Shown here piece by piece: positions 15,596-24,776 of a DNA stretch of 29,619 nucleotides. Numbering within the stretch: position 1 is the first letter of the stretch; each line of letters starts with the position of its first letter. A model generated the notes under the pieces. That model did no database searches. It had not been told where the DNA came from and saw only the letters and a program-made list of their open reading frames with translations. The stretch comes from Halonatronomonas sp964558325 (GTDB lineage: Bacteria; Bacillota; Halanaerobiia; Halanaerobiales; Halarsenatibacteraceae): assembly GCA_964558325.1 (NCBI GenBank), contig CAZLCX010000023.1, positions 1 to 29,619 on the forward strand, given 5' to 3'. A program made the position numbers and the translations under genes.

Positions 15596-15645
15596 ATAAG
15601 ATATTATTGTAAAATTTTTAACAAAAAATACCCTGGAGGCCTGAC

Positions 15646-18012
15646 ATGAACCTTTCAATTGTAAAAAATGATTTAAAAAGGAATAAGACAATAAATATTA
15701 CTCTGTTAGTATTTATTGTTCTTTCAGCATTTCTGGTCTCACTGGGAACTATGATCCCAATTCAACTTTTTAGTTCAATTAATAACATGTACGAAATAGC
15801 CAGACCACCTCATTTTATGCAGATGCATGTTGGAGATTTCAGTCAGGCCGATGTTGACAGGTTTGCCAGGGAAATTGATTATATTGAAGCCTGGCAGACA
15901 GTCGAGATGATTGATATCTTTGGCAATAATATTCAGGTAATAGGTTCAGATGGCAACAGTTATTTAATGACAGATAGTTTAATTGATAATTACTGGGTAA
16001 CACCAAATAAGGATAATGATATCCTCCTTGACCTTAACAATCAGCCATTATATCCAGAACAGGGTGAAGTTGCCGTTCCATTGATATTACTAAATCGCTA
16101 TAATATAGAGATAGGTGATACTATCAGAGTTAGAGATGGCGATTATAATAAAGATTTTAAAGTTTCATCCTTTGTTAGAGACTCTCAGATGAACTCAACT
16201 CTGGCCTCATCGACGAGATTTCTGGTTAATCAGGAAGACTTCAATCAGCTTAGAGATAATACAGGAGATATAGAATATTTAATAGAATTTTATTTTGATG
16301 ATTCCTCCAGGGCTTCAGCTTTCCAGACTACTTATGAAAATGCAGGGATGCCAGTCAACGGCCAGGCTATCACCCTGGATATTATCAGGCTTGTTAGTGG
16401 CTTCTCCAATATTTTTATGACAGTTATAATCTTAATTGCCAGTCTCTTTATTATCCTGATAGTCTTTCTCTGTTTGCGGTTTACAATCCTGACTGTAATG
16501 GAAGAAGAGGTAACAGCCATTGGTACAATGAAGGCCATTGGGATGAACTGGAAAGATATTAGTCAGATCTATCTCTTAAAATATAAAATATTAATTACTG
16601 CTGGATGTATCACTGGTTATTTTATTTCCTTAGCTACCAATAAGATTTTTTTAGCAAATATAAATCAAACCTTTGGCAGAGCGGATATCACATTCTTAAC
16701 AGTATTAATTCCAGTATTGATGGTTTTAGCTGTCTATTTTCTTGAAGTCTATTTTTGTAAAAGGATAATGAAAAATATCAAAGATATAACAGTTGTTGAG
16801 GCACTTGTAACAGGAAGTAAAAGAAGGGTGACTAAAACCTCTAAATTCAGTAAGCTTATTTCCCTGAATAGTTTCAAACATCTGTCAGCAGATTCTTTTT
16901 TGACTTTAAAGCCGCTGGTTTTAAAATATAAGAGCTGGCTTATTATCTTTTTTGTAATGCTTATTACATCAGCAATTACGTTAGTTCCGATAAATCTTCT
17001 CAATACCATGGAATCACCTGAGTTTATTACCTATATGGGCCAGTCAATGAATGATATAATGATAAGAATTCCTGGTTCTTCTGAACTGAATCAACAGTAT
17101 AATCAGGTATTAGGGGTTCTAGAGGGAGATAATGATATCAAGGATTACAGCTCAGAGGCCAGGGTAATTTATGAAACAACTGACCTAGATGGACAACCAG
17201 TAAACCTTCATGTAAGTAGTTCTAAAACTGCTGATGATCAGATTCAGTATCTTCAGGGCGATATTCCATTAGAGGCAGATCAAATTGCCCTATCAACGAT
17301 GAATGCCAGCAGGTTAGGAGTCAATCCAGGTGATCAAATAAAGCTTAACCAGAATGGAGAAGAATTCATCGGCACTGTTTCAGGTATTTATCAGGATGTA
17401 ACAGCTGGCGGTTTTACTGCTAAAATGATAAGACCATATAGTCAGGAACAGGTAGAATCATATTCTTTATTTGTTAACTTAACAGATAATGTTAATATAA
17501 CTGAAAAAGTTGATCAGTATAGAAATCAATTAACCTTTAATGCTGATATAACAACCATGGAAGAGTTTGTTAATCAGACGCTAGGCGGCGTTGCAAGTCA
17601 GTTGAGCAGGGTTGTTCAGGTAATTGTAATCATAGCTATCATTCTGGCTGCTTTAATTACAGTCCTATTCTTTAAACTTCAGGCAGCTAAAGAATATTCC
17701 CAGATAGCAATACTTAAAGCCATTGGGTTTTCAGTATCTGATATTAGAAAGCAGTATCTAATAAAGATCAGTCTGGTAGCATTTTTAGGAATAATAGCCG
17801 GGACAATTATGGCCAATACTGCTGGAGAATATTTGATTAGTAGTTTTATGAATATTATGGGCATGGGGATAACTAGAATAACTTTTATTATTAATCCAAT
17901 AATGGCCTATCTTATTTATCCTGTTCTGATTCTTAGTGTAATAATATTTATGACCTGGTCTTCTTCAAAAGAATTTAAAAAATATAATATAATTAGTCTT
18001 ATTAACGAATAA
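15646..18012 (+). CDS. FtsX-family ABC transporter permease
   Basis: A 788-residue permease with two FtsX repeats. After an N-terminal membrane segment (about residues 18-42) comes an extracytoplasmic domain of about 200 residues. Three membrane segments follow at about 255-375, including TVMEEEVTAIGTMKAIGMNW, the conserved cytoplasmic FtsX stretch. A central membrane segment lies near 430-450, then a second external domain, and a last trio of segments from about 640, with KEYSQIAILKAIGFS as the second copy. This ten-segment layout is typical of the large permeases of peptide/lipid-handling or MacB-like exporters in Firmicutes. The ATPase follows after 32 bp. The substrate is unknown; no accessory sensor kinase, which often accompanies bacitracin-type exporters, is present. 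The ATG follows GGAGG. Confidence 0.87.
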   Translation: MNLSIVKNDLKRNKTINITLLVFIVLSAFLVSLGTMIPIQLFSSINNMYEIARPPHFMQMHVGDFSQADVDRFAREIDYIEAWQTVEMIDIFGNNIQVIGSDGNSYLMTDSLIDNYWVTPNKDNDILLDLNNQPLYPEQGEVAVPLILLNRYNIEIGDTIRVRDGDYNKDFKVSSFVRDSQMNSTLASSTRFLVNQEDFNQLRDNTGDIEYLIEFYFDDSSRASAFQTTYENAGMPVNGQAITLDIIRLVSGFSNIFMTVIILIASLFIILIVFLCLRFTILTVMEEEVTAIGTMKAIGMNWKDISQIYLLKYKILITAGCITGYFISLATNKIFLANINQTFGRADITFLTVLIPVLMVLAVYFLEVYFCKRIMKNIKDITVVEALVTGSKRRVTKTSKFSKLISLNSFKHLSADSFLTLKPLVLKYKSWLIIFFVMLITSAITLVPINLLNTMESPEFITYMGQSMNDIMIRIPGSSELNQQYNQVLGVLEGDNDIKDYSSEARVIYETTDLDGQPVNLHVSSSKTADDQIQYLQGDIPLEADQIALSTMNASRLGVNPGDQIKLNQNGEEFIGTVSGIYQDVTAGGFTAKMIRPYSQEQVESYSLFVNLTDNVNITEKVDQYRNQLTFNADITTMEEFVNQTLGGVASQLSRVVQVIVIIAIILAALITVLFFKLQAAKEYSQIAILKAIGFSVSDIRKQYLIKISLVAFLGIIAGTIMANTAGEYLISSFMNIMGMGITRITFIINPIMAYLIYPVLILSVIIFMTWSSSKEFKKYNIISLINE

Positions 18013-18044
18013 ATAATCAATAGTTTAATTCAGGAGGAGTTAAT

Positions 18045-18812
18045 ATGGATAAGATACTGGAAGCTAAAAACCTGTCTAAAGTATTTGGTGAGTCAGAGAA
18101 TGATCAGGTAAAGGTATTAAGGGGGATTGATCTCCAGATTAATCAGGGTGAATTTGTGGCCATTATGGGCCGTTCTGGTTCTGGTAAATCTACTTTGCTA
18201 TACAATATAAGCGGGATGGATGATCTAACCAGTGGAGAGGTTATTTTTGCAGGCCAGGATATCTCAGGCCTTTCAGATAAAGAAATTAGCAGCCTCAGGC
18301 TTCACAAAATGGGATTTATCTTTCAGCATTCACATCTTCTAAAATTTCTCTCAGTAAAAGAAAATATAATGCTTCCAGCTCTAAAGGCGGCAAAGATTCC
18401 TAAAGATAAGATATCAGAAGAGGCCAATAGTTTAATGAAACAGGTTGGAATTGAAGAAGTTGGCGATAATGATATCACAGAAATCTCAGGGGGACAGTTA
18501 CAGCGTGGGGCCATCTGCAGGGCCTTAATCAATCGACCTGATATTATTTTTGGAGATGAACCTACTGGAGCTCTTAATTCTTCGGCTTCCCAGGAAATAT
18601 TAAATATCTTAAATGAGATTAACTCCCAGGGTACCACCTTGCTGATAGTAACTCATGATATTAAGGTTGCCACTAGAGCTGAAAAAATTATTTACTTATC
18701 AGACGGTAAAATTAAAGCTGAATATAATGCCGGAAAATATAATAAAGAAGATGATTCTTTAGAAGCTAGAGAAAATGAAATAAATAATTGGTTAAAGTCT
18801 AATGGGTTTTAA
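18045..18812 (+). CDS. ABC transporter ATP-binding protein (MacB/LolD type)
   Basis: A 255-residue ATPase that partners the FtsX permease just upstream. Walker A is G42-RSGSGKST-50. The signature region reads ISGGQLQRGAICRAL, where most relatives have LSGGQQQRVAIARAL. Walker B is IIFGDEPTGALNS, and VTHDIKVA holds the switch His. The GDEPTGALN and GKSTLL-GMDDLTSGEV segments are diagnostic of the MacB/LolD/SalX group. The C-terminus has about 25 extra residues after SDGKIKAEY. The start has CAGGAGGAG upstream, and a hairpin-terminator follows 40 bp after the stop. The Gly in QRG instead of QRV is unusual but not in a catalytic residue. Confidence 0.92.
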   Translation: MDKILEAKNLSKVFGESENDQVKVLRGIDLQINQGEFVAIMGRSGSGKSTLLYNISGMDDLTSGEVIFAGQDISGLSDKEISSLRLHKMGFIFQHSHLLKFLSVKENIMLPALKAAKIPKDKISEEANSLMKQVGIEEVGDNDITEISGGQLQRGAICRALINRPDIIFGDEPTGALNSSASQEILNILNEINSQGTTLLIVTHDIKVATRAEKIIYLSDGKIKAEYNAGKYNKEDDSLEARENEINNWLKSNGF

Positions 18813-18850
18813 ATTAAGATTAAGTAGTAAAAATAAATAATTTTTATAAA

Positions 18851-18878
18851 AAAGCAGGAGATTATTCCCCTGCTTTTT
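18851..18878 (+). terminator. Intrinsic terminator after the ABC transporter operon
   Basis: GCAGG (18854-18858) pairs with CCTGC (18869-18873), with one mismatch then a G-C pair inside. It is preceded by A-rich sequence and followed by TTTTT. Confidence 0.75.
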
Positions 18879-19054
18879 ATAATTACTAGAATAAACTCAA
18901 TTATGTTATAATTAAATTAGTAAGTAAAAATGAAATTTTATAGTAATAATTACTTTAAAGTTCTTAATCATTCTAATAAATTTATTTATACAAGAGTCTG
19001 GAAACTATAGGCTTTATCGGGGTGAATCTGGTTAATAAGGGGGTTAATTAAAAA

Positions 19055-19690
19055 ATGGATAAAAAATCAGATACAGGTATTCCAAATGAAATAAGTTCTA
19101 GAAGTGAATACAAAAGAAAGTTCAATTTACGAGAAATGTATCAGGCTTTTATTTATGTACCAGGTGCCCTGGCTAAGTTGATTGATAATAAGAAAAAAGA
19201 AATAATTAAAGAAGATTTTATTGAGAGATTGCATTTAGCTGTGACTGAAGTGAATGGCTGTGCTGTTTGTTCCTATGCTCATGCTCAGATGGCTTTAGAG
19301 AAAGGAATGAGTAATGAAGAGATAAACAGTTTTTTAAGTGGGGATGGTAGATTTATAAATCAGGAAGAATCAAAAGCAATTGTTTTTTCTCAGCATTATG
19401 CAGATACAAGAGGTTTGCCTAAAAAAGAGGCTTATCAATCAATAATAGATGAATACGGAGAAGAAAAAACAGAGATTATTATTTCAGCAATACAATTGAT
19501 TATGGCAGGAAACATTTTTGGAATACCCTATAGTGCATTTAAGTCACGATTAAAAGGGAAAAAATATAAAGATAGTTCATTAACCTACGAATTAAAGATG
19601 CTGTCAGTTGGTCTTATAATAACTCCAATTGCTTTAATTCATGGTGGGTTAAAATCTTTAATCGGTTTATCAAATATAAGGTTTGATTAA
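19055..19690 (+). CDS. AhpD-like carboxymuconolactone decarboxylase-family protein
   Basis: A 211-residue protein with the AhpD redox motif E65-x3-C69-A-V-C72-x3-H76 inside TEVNGCAVCSYAHAQMALEKG. In AhpD proteins the Cys pair and the His and Glu reduce peroxide or act as a disulfide oxidoreductase. The remainder is helical. After the core (SKAIVFSQHYADTRG, then IISAIQLIMAGNIFG) the C-terminus ends in a hydrophobic stretch, LSVGLIITPIALIHGGL, that could be a membrane-associated helix. The start is ATG 19055, with GGGGG upstream at moderate spacing. It is flanked by terminator-bounded regions, so it is probably transcribed alone. Its electron donor is unknown. Confidence 0.83.
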   Translation: MDKKSDTGIPNEISSRSEYKRKFNLREMYQAFIYVPGALAKLIDNKKKEIIKEDFIERLHLAVTEVNGCAVCSYAHAQMALEKGMSNEEINSFLSGDGRFINQEESKAIVFSQHYADTRGLPKKEAYQSIIDEYGEEKTEIIISAIQLIMAGNIFGIPYSAFKSRLKGKKYKDSSLTYELKMLSVGLIITPIALIHGGLKSLIGLSNIRFD

Positions 19691-19787
19691 AGCTCAATCA
19701 ATCTATAAATTTTAAAATAATAATCTCAAAAATATTCTTTAGTATATTTAAATCAACGAGACCAAAAGAAGAGAGGTGGAGATAGCT

Positions 19788-21358
19788 ATGGCAAACAAGT
19801 ATGATATTGGAGTTATTGGATTGGCTGTTATGGGACAGAACCTGGCCTTGANNNNNNNNNNNNNNNNNNNNNNNNNNNNNNNNNNNNNNNNNNNNNNNNN
19901 NNNNNNNNNNNNNNNNNNNNNNNNNNNNNNNNNNNNNNNNNNNNNNNNNNNAAGTATGATATTGGAGTTATTGGATTGGCTGTTATGGGACAGAACCTGG
20001 CCTTGAATATAGAAAGCAGCGGCTATAAAGTTGCTGTTTACAACCGCAGCCTGGAGAAAACTACTAACTTTACCGCCAATCAGGGGGAAGATAAAAATAT
20101 TAAAGCCAGTTACAGTTTGGAAGAATTTGTTGAAGCATTGTCCTGCCCCCGCAAAATAATTTTAATGGTGAAAGCCGGCCAGCCAGTAGATCTGGTTATT
20201 GAAAGTCTGTTACCCTATCTGGATGAAGGTGATATTATCATAGATGGGGGGAATTCTCATTTTGCCGATACAGACCGCCGTTTTGAAGAGCTTCAGAAAG
20301 ATGGGATTCATTTTTTAGGCACAGGTATCAGTGGCGGAGAGTATGGCGCTCTGCATGGCCCATCTTTAATGCCAGGAGGCGAAGAAAAAATTTATGTTCA
20401 ACTTGAAAAAATCTTCACCTCAATTGCAGCCTGGACTGAAGATGGGCCCTGTGTCGCTTATCTTGGTTCTCGTTCTGCCGGTCATTATGTAAAGATGATT
20501 CATAATGGTATTGAATATGGAGTGATGGCCCTGATTTCAGAGGTCTATGATATCATGCGTAAAGCTCTGGATTTAGAAACAGCAGTCATGGCCGAGTTAT
20601 TTCAGGACTGGAATCAGTCCCAGAACTCTTATTTACTGGAAATAACAGCTGAAATCCTGAAAAAAGAAGATCCTGAAACTGGTAAGGCTCTAATCAATAT
20701 AATCCTTGATGCCGCCAAACAGAAAGGTACAGGCAAATGGAGTGCAGAAGAAGCTCTGAACCTGGGCTGGCCTATCCCAACAATAACTGCCGCAGTCTAT
20801 TCCCGTTCTCTCTCATCATTTAAATCTGAACGTCAGGAAATAAGCAGCCGTTTTGGAGGCTGGTCTAAGTCCGATGAAGAAGAGACAGAATTTCTGGATA
20901 AGCTTAAGCAAGCTCTTGATCTAGCAACCATTATCGCTTATAGTGAAGGAATGAGTCTGCTGGAGATGGCTTCCTCTGAATATGAGTATAATTTAAACCT
21001 GGCTGAGATAGCCAGAATCTGGGAGGCTGGTTGTATTATTCGCTCCAATTTATTAAAACCTATTCGCTCTGCCTATTTAAATGAAGATTTTGTCCATTTA
21101 ATCTGTGCTGATGAATTCCAGGCTGATTTTATCGAAAAGGCTCCAGCTCTAAGAGATGTGGTCTCTCAGGTGAAAACTCTCGGTCTGCCTATTCCAGCCT
21201 TAAGTTCAGCCCTGGATTACTTTGATACCTTAAGGAGTAAAGAACTGCCGGCCAATTTAATCCAGGCCCAGCGGGATTATTTTGGAGCCCATACCTATCA
21301 GCGCCGGGATAAAGAAGGTAGCTTTCATACAGAGTGGCAGGATATTCATAATATTTAA
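19788..21358 (+). CDS. gnd: 6-phosphogluconate dehydrogenase (decarboxylating), interrupted by an assembly gap
   Basis: This enzyme oxidises 6-phosphogluconate to ribulose 5-phosphate and CO2 with NADP+. Bases 19852-19951 are N, flanked by identical 55-bp sequences (19797-19851 and 19952-20006) in the same phase. Collapsing them gives 471 residues, the normal length. The N-terminus has GVIGLAVMGQNLALNI, with the nucleotide loop, and VAVYNRS, where Arg and Ser favour NADP. The 6PGDH signatures IIDGGNSHFADTDRR, GISGGEYGALHGPSLMPGG and GHYVKMIHNGIEYG contain the catalytic Lys and Asn. The C-terminus has the tail AQRDYFGAHTY. ATG 19788 is preferred to GTG 19776, which lies in the ribosome site GAGGTGGAG. 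zwf follows by 26 bp, so both oxidative pentose-phosphate steps are one operon. Confidence 0.95.
19852..19951. other. 100-N assembly gap inside gnd
   Basis: A run of exactly 100 N with an identical 55-bp sequence on both sides (19797-19851 and 19952-20006). It is the same pattern and overlap length as the gap at 4103-4202, consistent with unmerged contig ends from a fixed overlap length. Confidence 0.95.
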
Positions 21359-21384
21359 GCAGGGCAAAACAAGGAGGAGTTGAT

Positions 21385-22896
21385 ATGATCAGCAAAACAA
21401 AGCCTGACAGGATTCAGATGGTAATCTTTGGCGGAACTGGCGATCTGACTCGAACTAAGTTGATCCCAGGTCTCTACAAATTATATAAAAGAGGAGCATT
21501 ACCGGAGCATATTTCTGTACTTGGACTGGCCCGAAGTTTTAGTAACCGTGAAGAATATCTTGAAAGTCTGGCAGCTTCACTTCAGGAAGAAAATCCTGAA
21601 ATATATAATCAGGAAAGCTGGGCTGGTTTTAAAAGTTATTTAGATTTTATGCAGCTGGATTTTACCGAGGATGTCGGATATCAAAAGCTCCGTCATAAAC
21701 TAAAAGAACAGGAAGGCAGCCAGGCAGACCGGCACTTTATCTATTATCTGGCCACTGCCCCTAATTTCTTTCCTGTGATTGCAGAAAAGCTCAAAGAATA
21801 TAACTTAAGTGAATCCCAGGAACCTGGCTGGCCCCGTCTGGTTATTGAAAAGCCCTTTGGTTACAGTCTCGAGTCAGCTATAAAGTTCAATTCCAGGATA
21901 AGTGAGGTTTTTCCAGAAGAAAATATTTATCGGATTGATCATTATTTAGGCAAAGAGATGATCCAGAATATCCTGGTAATGCGATTTGCCAATATGTTCT
22001 TTGAGCCAATCTGGAATAAACATTACATTGATAATATACAGATTATATCTACTGAGACAAAGGGCATTAAAACCAGGGGTAAGTATTATGATAAAGCAGG
22101 AGCCCTTAGAGATATGATTCAGAGCCATCTGCTCCAGATGCTGGCCTTAATCACCATGGAATCCCCAGCAGATATGTCTACTGAATCAATCCGCCAGGAG
22201 AAAATAAAATTGTTTAAGACCCTGGCCCGGAGCCCATCTCCTGGCGATATTAAAGAAAACCTGGTTATTGGTCAGTACAAAAGCGGCACTGTTAATAATA
22301 AGTCAGTTCCTGGCTATCAGGATGAAGATAATATTGCCAGTAATTCCAGGACTGAAACCTTTGCAGCATTAAGACTAAAGATTAACAATCTCCGCTGGGG
22401 TGGAGTCCCTATTTATCTTAAAACAGGCAAACGCCTCCATAAAAAGACTGCCAAGATTTTTGTTCAGTTTAAAGATGATTTCCATCCTGACTTAAGTCAG
22501 AAGAGAGATCCAGCTTCTAATCTGCTTATCATTAAAATTCAGCCAGAGGAAGGTGTTTCCCTGCAGTTTAACGCCAAAGAGCCAGGCAGCCAGGATAAGA
22601 TAACTCCAGTTTTTATGGACTTCTGTCAGCAGGCCCCTGATCTTCAGAATACCCCTGAAGCTTACGAGGAGTTGTTGGTAGCCCTTTTCAAAGGAGAGCA
22701 GAGCCTCTTTACCCACTGGGAAGGTGTTAAAAACTCCTGGCTTTATATCGATAGGTTAAGAGATTATCTTGAAAAGTATCAACTAAAACCGGAAAAATAT
22801 ATTCCTGGCAGCAGTGGTCCAGTCTCTGCTAAAAAACTGATGGCTAGAGATGGTCGACGCTGGTGGGATGAGGAGGAATTCGATGCAAGTACATGA
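21385..22896 (+). CDS. zwf: Glucose-6-phosphate 1-dehydrogenase
   Basis: A full-length 503-residue enzyme that oxidises glucose 6-phosphate to 6-phosphogluconolactone. The coenzyme loop is VIFGGTGDLTRTKLIPGLYKL (from residue 13). VIEKPFG places the conserved Lys at about 156. The active-site signature is R183-IDHYLGKE-191, with H186 and the substrate Lys K190. IQSHLLQML holds the second conserved His, followed by GGVPIYLKTGKRL. ATG 21385 lies after AAGGAGGAG, directly downstream of gnd. A lactonase gene (pgl) is not in this window. The coding sequence of gnd-zwf-cyclase looks somewhat more GC-rich than the genes before and after, which may reflect high expression or different ancestry. Confidence 0.96.
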   Translation: MISKTKPDRIQMVIFGGTGDLTRTKLIPGLYKLYKRGALPEHISVLGLARSFSNREEYLESLAASLQEENPEIYNQESWAGFKSYLDFMQLDFTEDVGYQKLRHKLKEQEGSQADRHFIYYLATAPNFFPVIAEKLKEYNLSESQEPGWPRLVIEKPFGYSLESAIKFNSRISEVFPEENIYRIDHYLGKEMIQNILVMRFANMFFEPIWNKHYIDNIQIISTETKGIKTRGKYYDKAGALRDMIQSHLLQMLALITMESPADMSTESIRQEKIKLFKTLARSPSPGDIKENLVIGQYKSGTVNNKSVPGYQDEDNIASNSRTETFAALRLKINNLRWGGVPIYLKTGKRLHKKTAKIFVQFKDDFHPDLSQKRDPASNLLIIKIQPEEGVSLQFNAKEPGSQDKITPVFMDFCQQAPDLQNTPEAYEELLVALFKGEQSLFTHWEGVKNSWLYIDRLRDYLEKYQLKPEKYIPGSSGPVSAKKLMARDGRRWWDEEEFDAST

Positions 22897-23527
22897 TATT
22901 TCAATGCTGATCAGTCCTGAGATGCCAGTCTATAAAGGCCGGGAAGAAAAGAAGCCCCAATTTACAACGGTGGCCAGTCATAAAGATAGTTCAGCCCATG
23001 AGACTGAGTTAACCCTAAATCTCCATACCGGCACCCATCTTGATGCCCCCCTGCATATGCTTGCCGGTGGAGATGATGTTGCCTATCTGGAGGGCAAGCA
23101 GTTAATCGCTCCCTGTCAGGTTTTTGATCTAACCGGGGTTGAAGATAAAATTACAGCTGCCGACCTGGCCTATCTTGATTTTAAACCAGACCATTATTAT
23201 TTACTGAAAACCAAAAACTCTCAGCCAGATTATCTAAAGGATTATCCAGAACAGTTTATTTATCTGGCTGAAAGCGGTGCAGAGAGATTGACAGCTGCCA
23301 GCCCAATTGGCATAGGAATTGATGGCCTGGGAATTGAACGGGCCCAACCAGACCACCCCACCCATAAACTGTTGCTAGGAGCAGGGATAATAATTATTGA
23401 AGGTCTCCGCCTCCAGGAAATAGAAGCCGGCGATTATACTTTAATACTTGCTCCCCTGAAACTGAAAGGTGTAGAGGGTGCACCAGCCCGGGCTTTTTTA
23501 CTAGAAAGTAATGTTTTTAATAATTAA
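22883..23527 (+). CDS. Cyclase-family (kynurenine formamidase-like) metal hydrolase
   Basis: A 214-residue protein of the bacterial putative cyclase family. The metal-binding signature is H48-T-G-T-H52-L-D54-A-P-L-H58. The catalytic-type Glu is in GIIIIEGLRL near residue 175, and the C-terminus APLKLKGVEGAPARAFL is the typical APLK.xxxGxPxRA ending. Characterised members hydrolyse N-formylkynurenine or related amides and lactones using zinc or manganese. The gene overlaps zwf by 14 bp, with its ribosome site GAGGAGGAA inside zwf. That coupling raises the possibility that it acts as the missing 6-phosphogluconolactone hydrolase of the pathway, which is speculation. ATG 22850 in the same frame lies inside zwf and has no ribosome site. 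Confidence 0.85.
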   Translation: MQVHDISMLISPEMPVYKGREEKKPQFTTVASHKDSSAHETELTLNLHTGTHLDAPLHMLAGGDDVAYLEGKQLIAPCQVFDLTGVEDKITAADLAYLDFKPDHYYLLKTKNSQPDYLKDYPEQFIYLAESGAERLTAASPIGIGIDGLGIERAQPDHPTHKLLLGAGIIIIEGLRLQEIEAGDYTLILAPLKLKGVEGAPARAFLLESNVFNN

Positions 23528-23632
23528 TAACTATCTAATTATATTTCCTTAAAGTCATTTGTATTAATTTAAGAGAAAATAATAAGGAAATAATTTATAG
23601 CTTTAAAATATCAGAATAGGGAGGTAATTAAA

Positions 23633-23974
23633 ATGAATCAAGAAAAATTAAACGTACTCTGGACAAGTGGTGATAAAGAGGTAGCTTTAAATATGATGTT
23701 TATGTATATTTTAAACTCCATCAAACATGACTGGTGGGAAGAGGTTAATCTAATCATCTGGGGGCCTTCTGCTAAACTGGCAGCCGAAGATAGAAAGATT
23801 CAGGAAAAAATAGAAGAAGGCCTGGAACTAGGAATTACCATAGAGGCCTGTCGGGCATGCGCCAGTAATTATAATGTAGCTGACCGGCTGGAAGAAATGG
23901 GTATTGAGGTTAAGTATATGGGCCAGCCACTAACCTCATATCTTAAAGGTGAGGGTAAAGTAATAACGTTCTAA
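23633..23974 (+). CDS. DsrE-family small sulfur-related protein
   Basis: A 113-residue protein with the DsrE/DsrF-like fold. It opens with LNVLWTSGDKEVALNMMFMY, a strand plus helix. VNLIIWGPSAKLAAED is the conserved WGPS segment, and I-E-A-C73-R-A-C76 occupies the position of the conserved Cys of sulfur-transfer members. It closes with GIEVKYMGQPLTSYLKGEG. Family members relay sulfur as persulfides, and this single-gene type is common in anaerobes with unknown role. The two cysteines allow a redox or sulfur-carrier function. It has a GGGAGG ribosome site and precedes the CBS-protein gene by 62 bp. Confidence 0.85.
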   Translation: MNQEKLNVLWTSGDKEVALNMMFMYILNSIKHDWWEEVNLIIWGPSAKLAAEDRKIQEKIEEGLELGITIEACRACASNYNVADRLEEMGIEVKYMGQPLTSYLKGEGKVITF

Positions 23975-24036
23975 ATCCAGAAATTTGAATAATTTAAAAC
24001 ATGATTATTATTGATCAATAAAAGAGGAGAATTAAA

Positions 24037-24756
24037 ATGAGCAATAATCAGGAGCAGATTGAGCATTTTTTAGAATATTTCAATGAGATAGAGAAACATC
24101 TTAATAATAAAGATGGCAATTCCAACCTGGGTTTCGCCCGGTTAATTGGTAAATATCAGGATAGAGATAAAATAATTCGCCAGTATGCCGGCGATTTAAT
24201 GCATCTAAAGGATATTAGAAATCTGCTTGTCCATAATAACAATTATTATGCTATCCCAAACGAATATTCCCTGGAAAAAATTAAAAATATTAGAGATAGA
24301 ATAATTAATCCTCCAAAAGTATATCCTTTATTCAATTCTAAAGTTGAAACAGTTAGAGATAATGAGCCAATCATAAAGGTTATTAAGTTTATGAAGGAGA
24401 GATCTTATTCCCAGGTGCCTGTTGTAAATGATGATAATCAATTTCTGGATCTAATCACCAACAATGCTATTTCTCGCTGGATTGGAAGCCTTGGAGAGCA
24501 GAAAGGAGCTCAAATTTTATTTGAGAAAGCCTTAGTAAAGGATGTCCTGGATTATGAAGAAGAAAGCAGTGTCTATGAGTTTATTTCCAGAGATACATTA
24601 ATAGTTGATGTAATCGATAGGTTTGAAGATTCTCAGAAACAGGGCAAGAAATTGGAAGCTATATTTATTACTAATAATGGCAAAAAAACAGAAAAGTTAC
24701 TTGATATTTTAACAAGCTGGGATCTACCGGAAATGTATTCAAAGCTAGAAATATAA
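24037..24756 (+). CDS. CBS-pair protein with HEPN-like N-terminal domain
   Basis: A 239-residue protein. Residues 1-95 are helical and contain HLKDIRNLLVHNNN, where R61-x4-H66 matches the catalytic motif of HEPN-fold RNases and nucleotidyltransferase partners. From about residue 97 there are two CBS repeats: VETVRDNEPIIKVIKFMKER, then SYSQVPVVNDDNQFLDLIT (first), and LVKDVLDYEEESSVYEFISR, then EAIFITNNGKKTEKLLDILT (second). CBS pairs bind adenine nucleotides, so this looks like a nucleotide-sensing switch attached to a helical effector. The HEPN reading rests on the short motif and predicted helices only. It may be co-transcribed with the aldo/keto reductase gene 20 bp downstream, though no functional link is evident. 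Confidence 0.75.
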   Translation: MSNNQEQIEHFLEYFNEIEKHLNNKDGNSNLGFARLIGKYQDRDKIIRQYAGDLMHLKDIRNLLVHNNNYYAIPNEYSLEKIKNIRDRIINPPKVYPLFNSKVETVRDNEPIIKVIKFMKERSYSQVPVVNDDNQFLDLITNNAISRWIGSLGEQKGAQILFEKALVKDVLDYEEESSVYEFISRDTLIVDVIDRFEDSQKQGKKLEAIFITNNGKKTEKLLDILTSWDLPEMYSKLEI

Positions 24757-24776
24757 TTATAAAGGAGTGGTGATAA

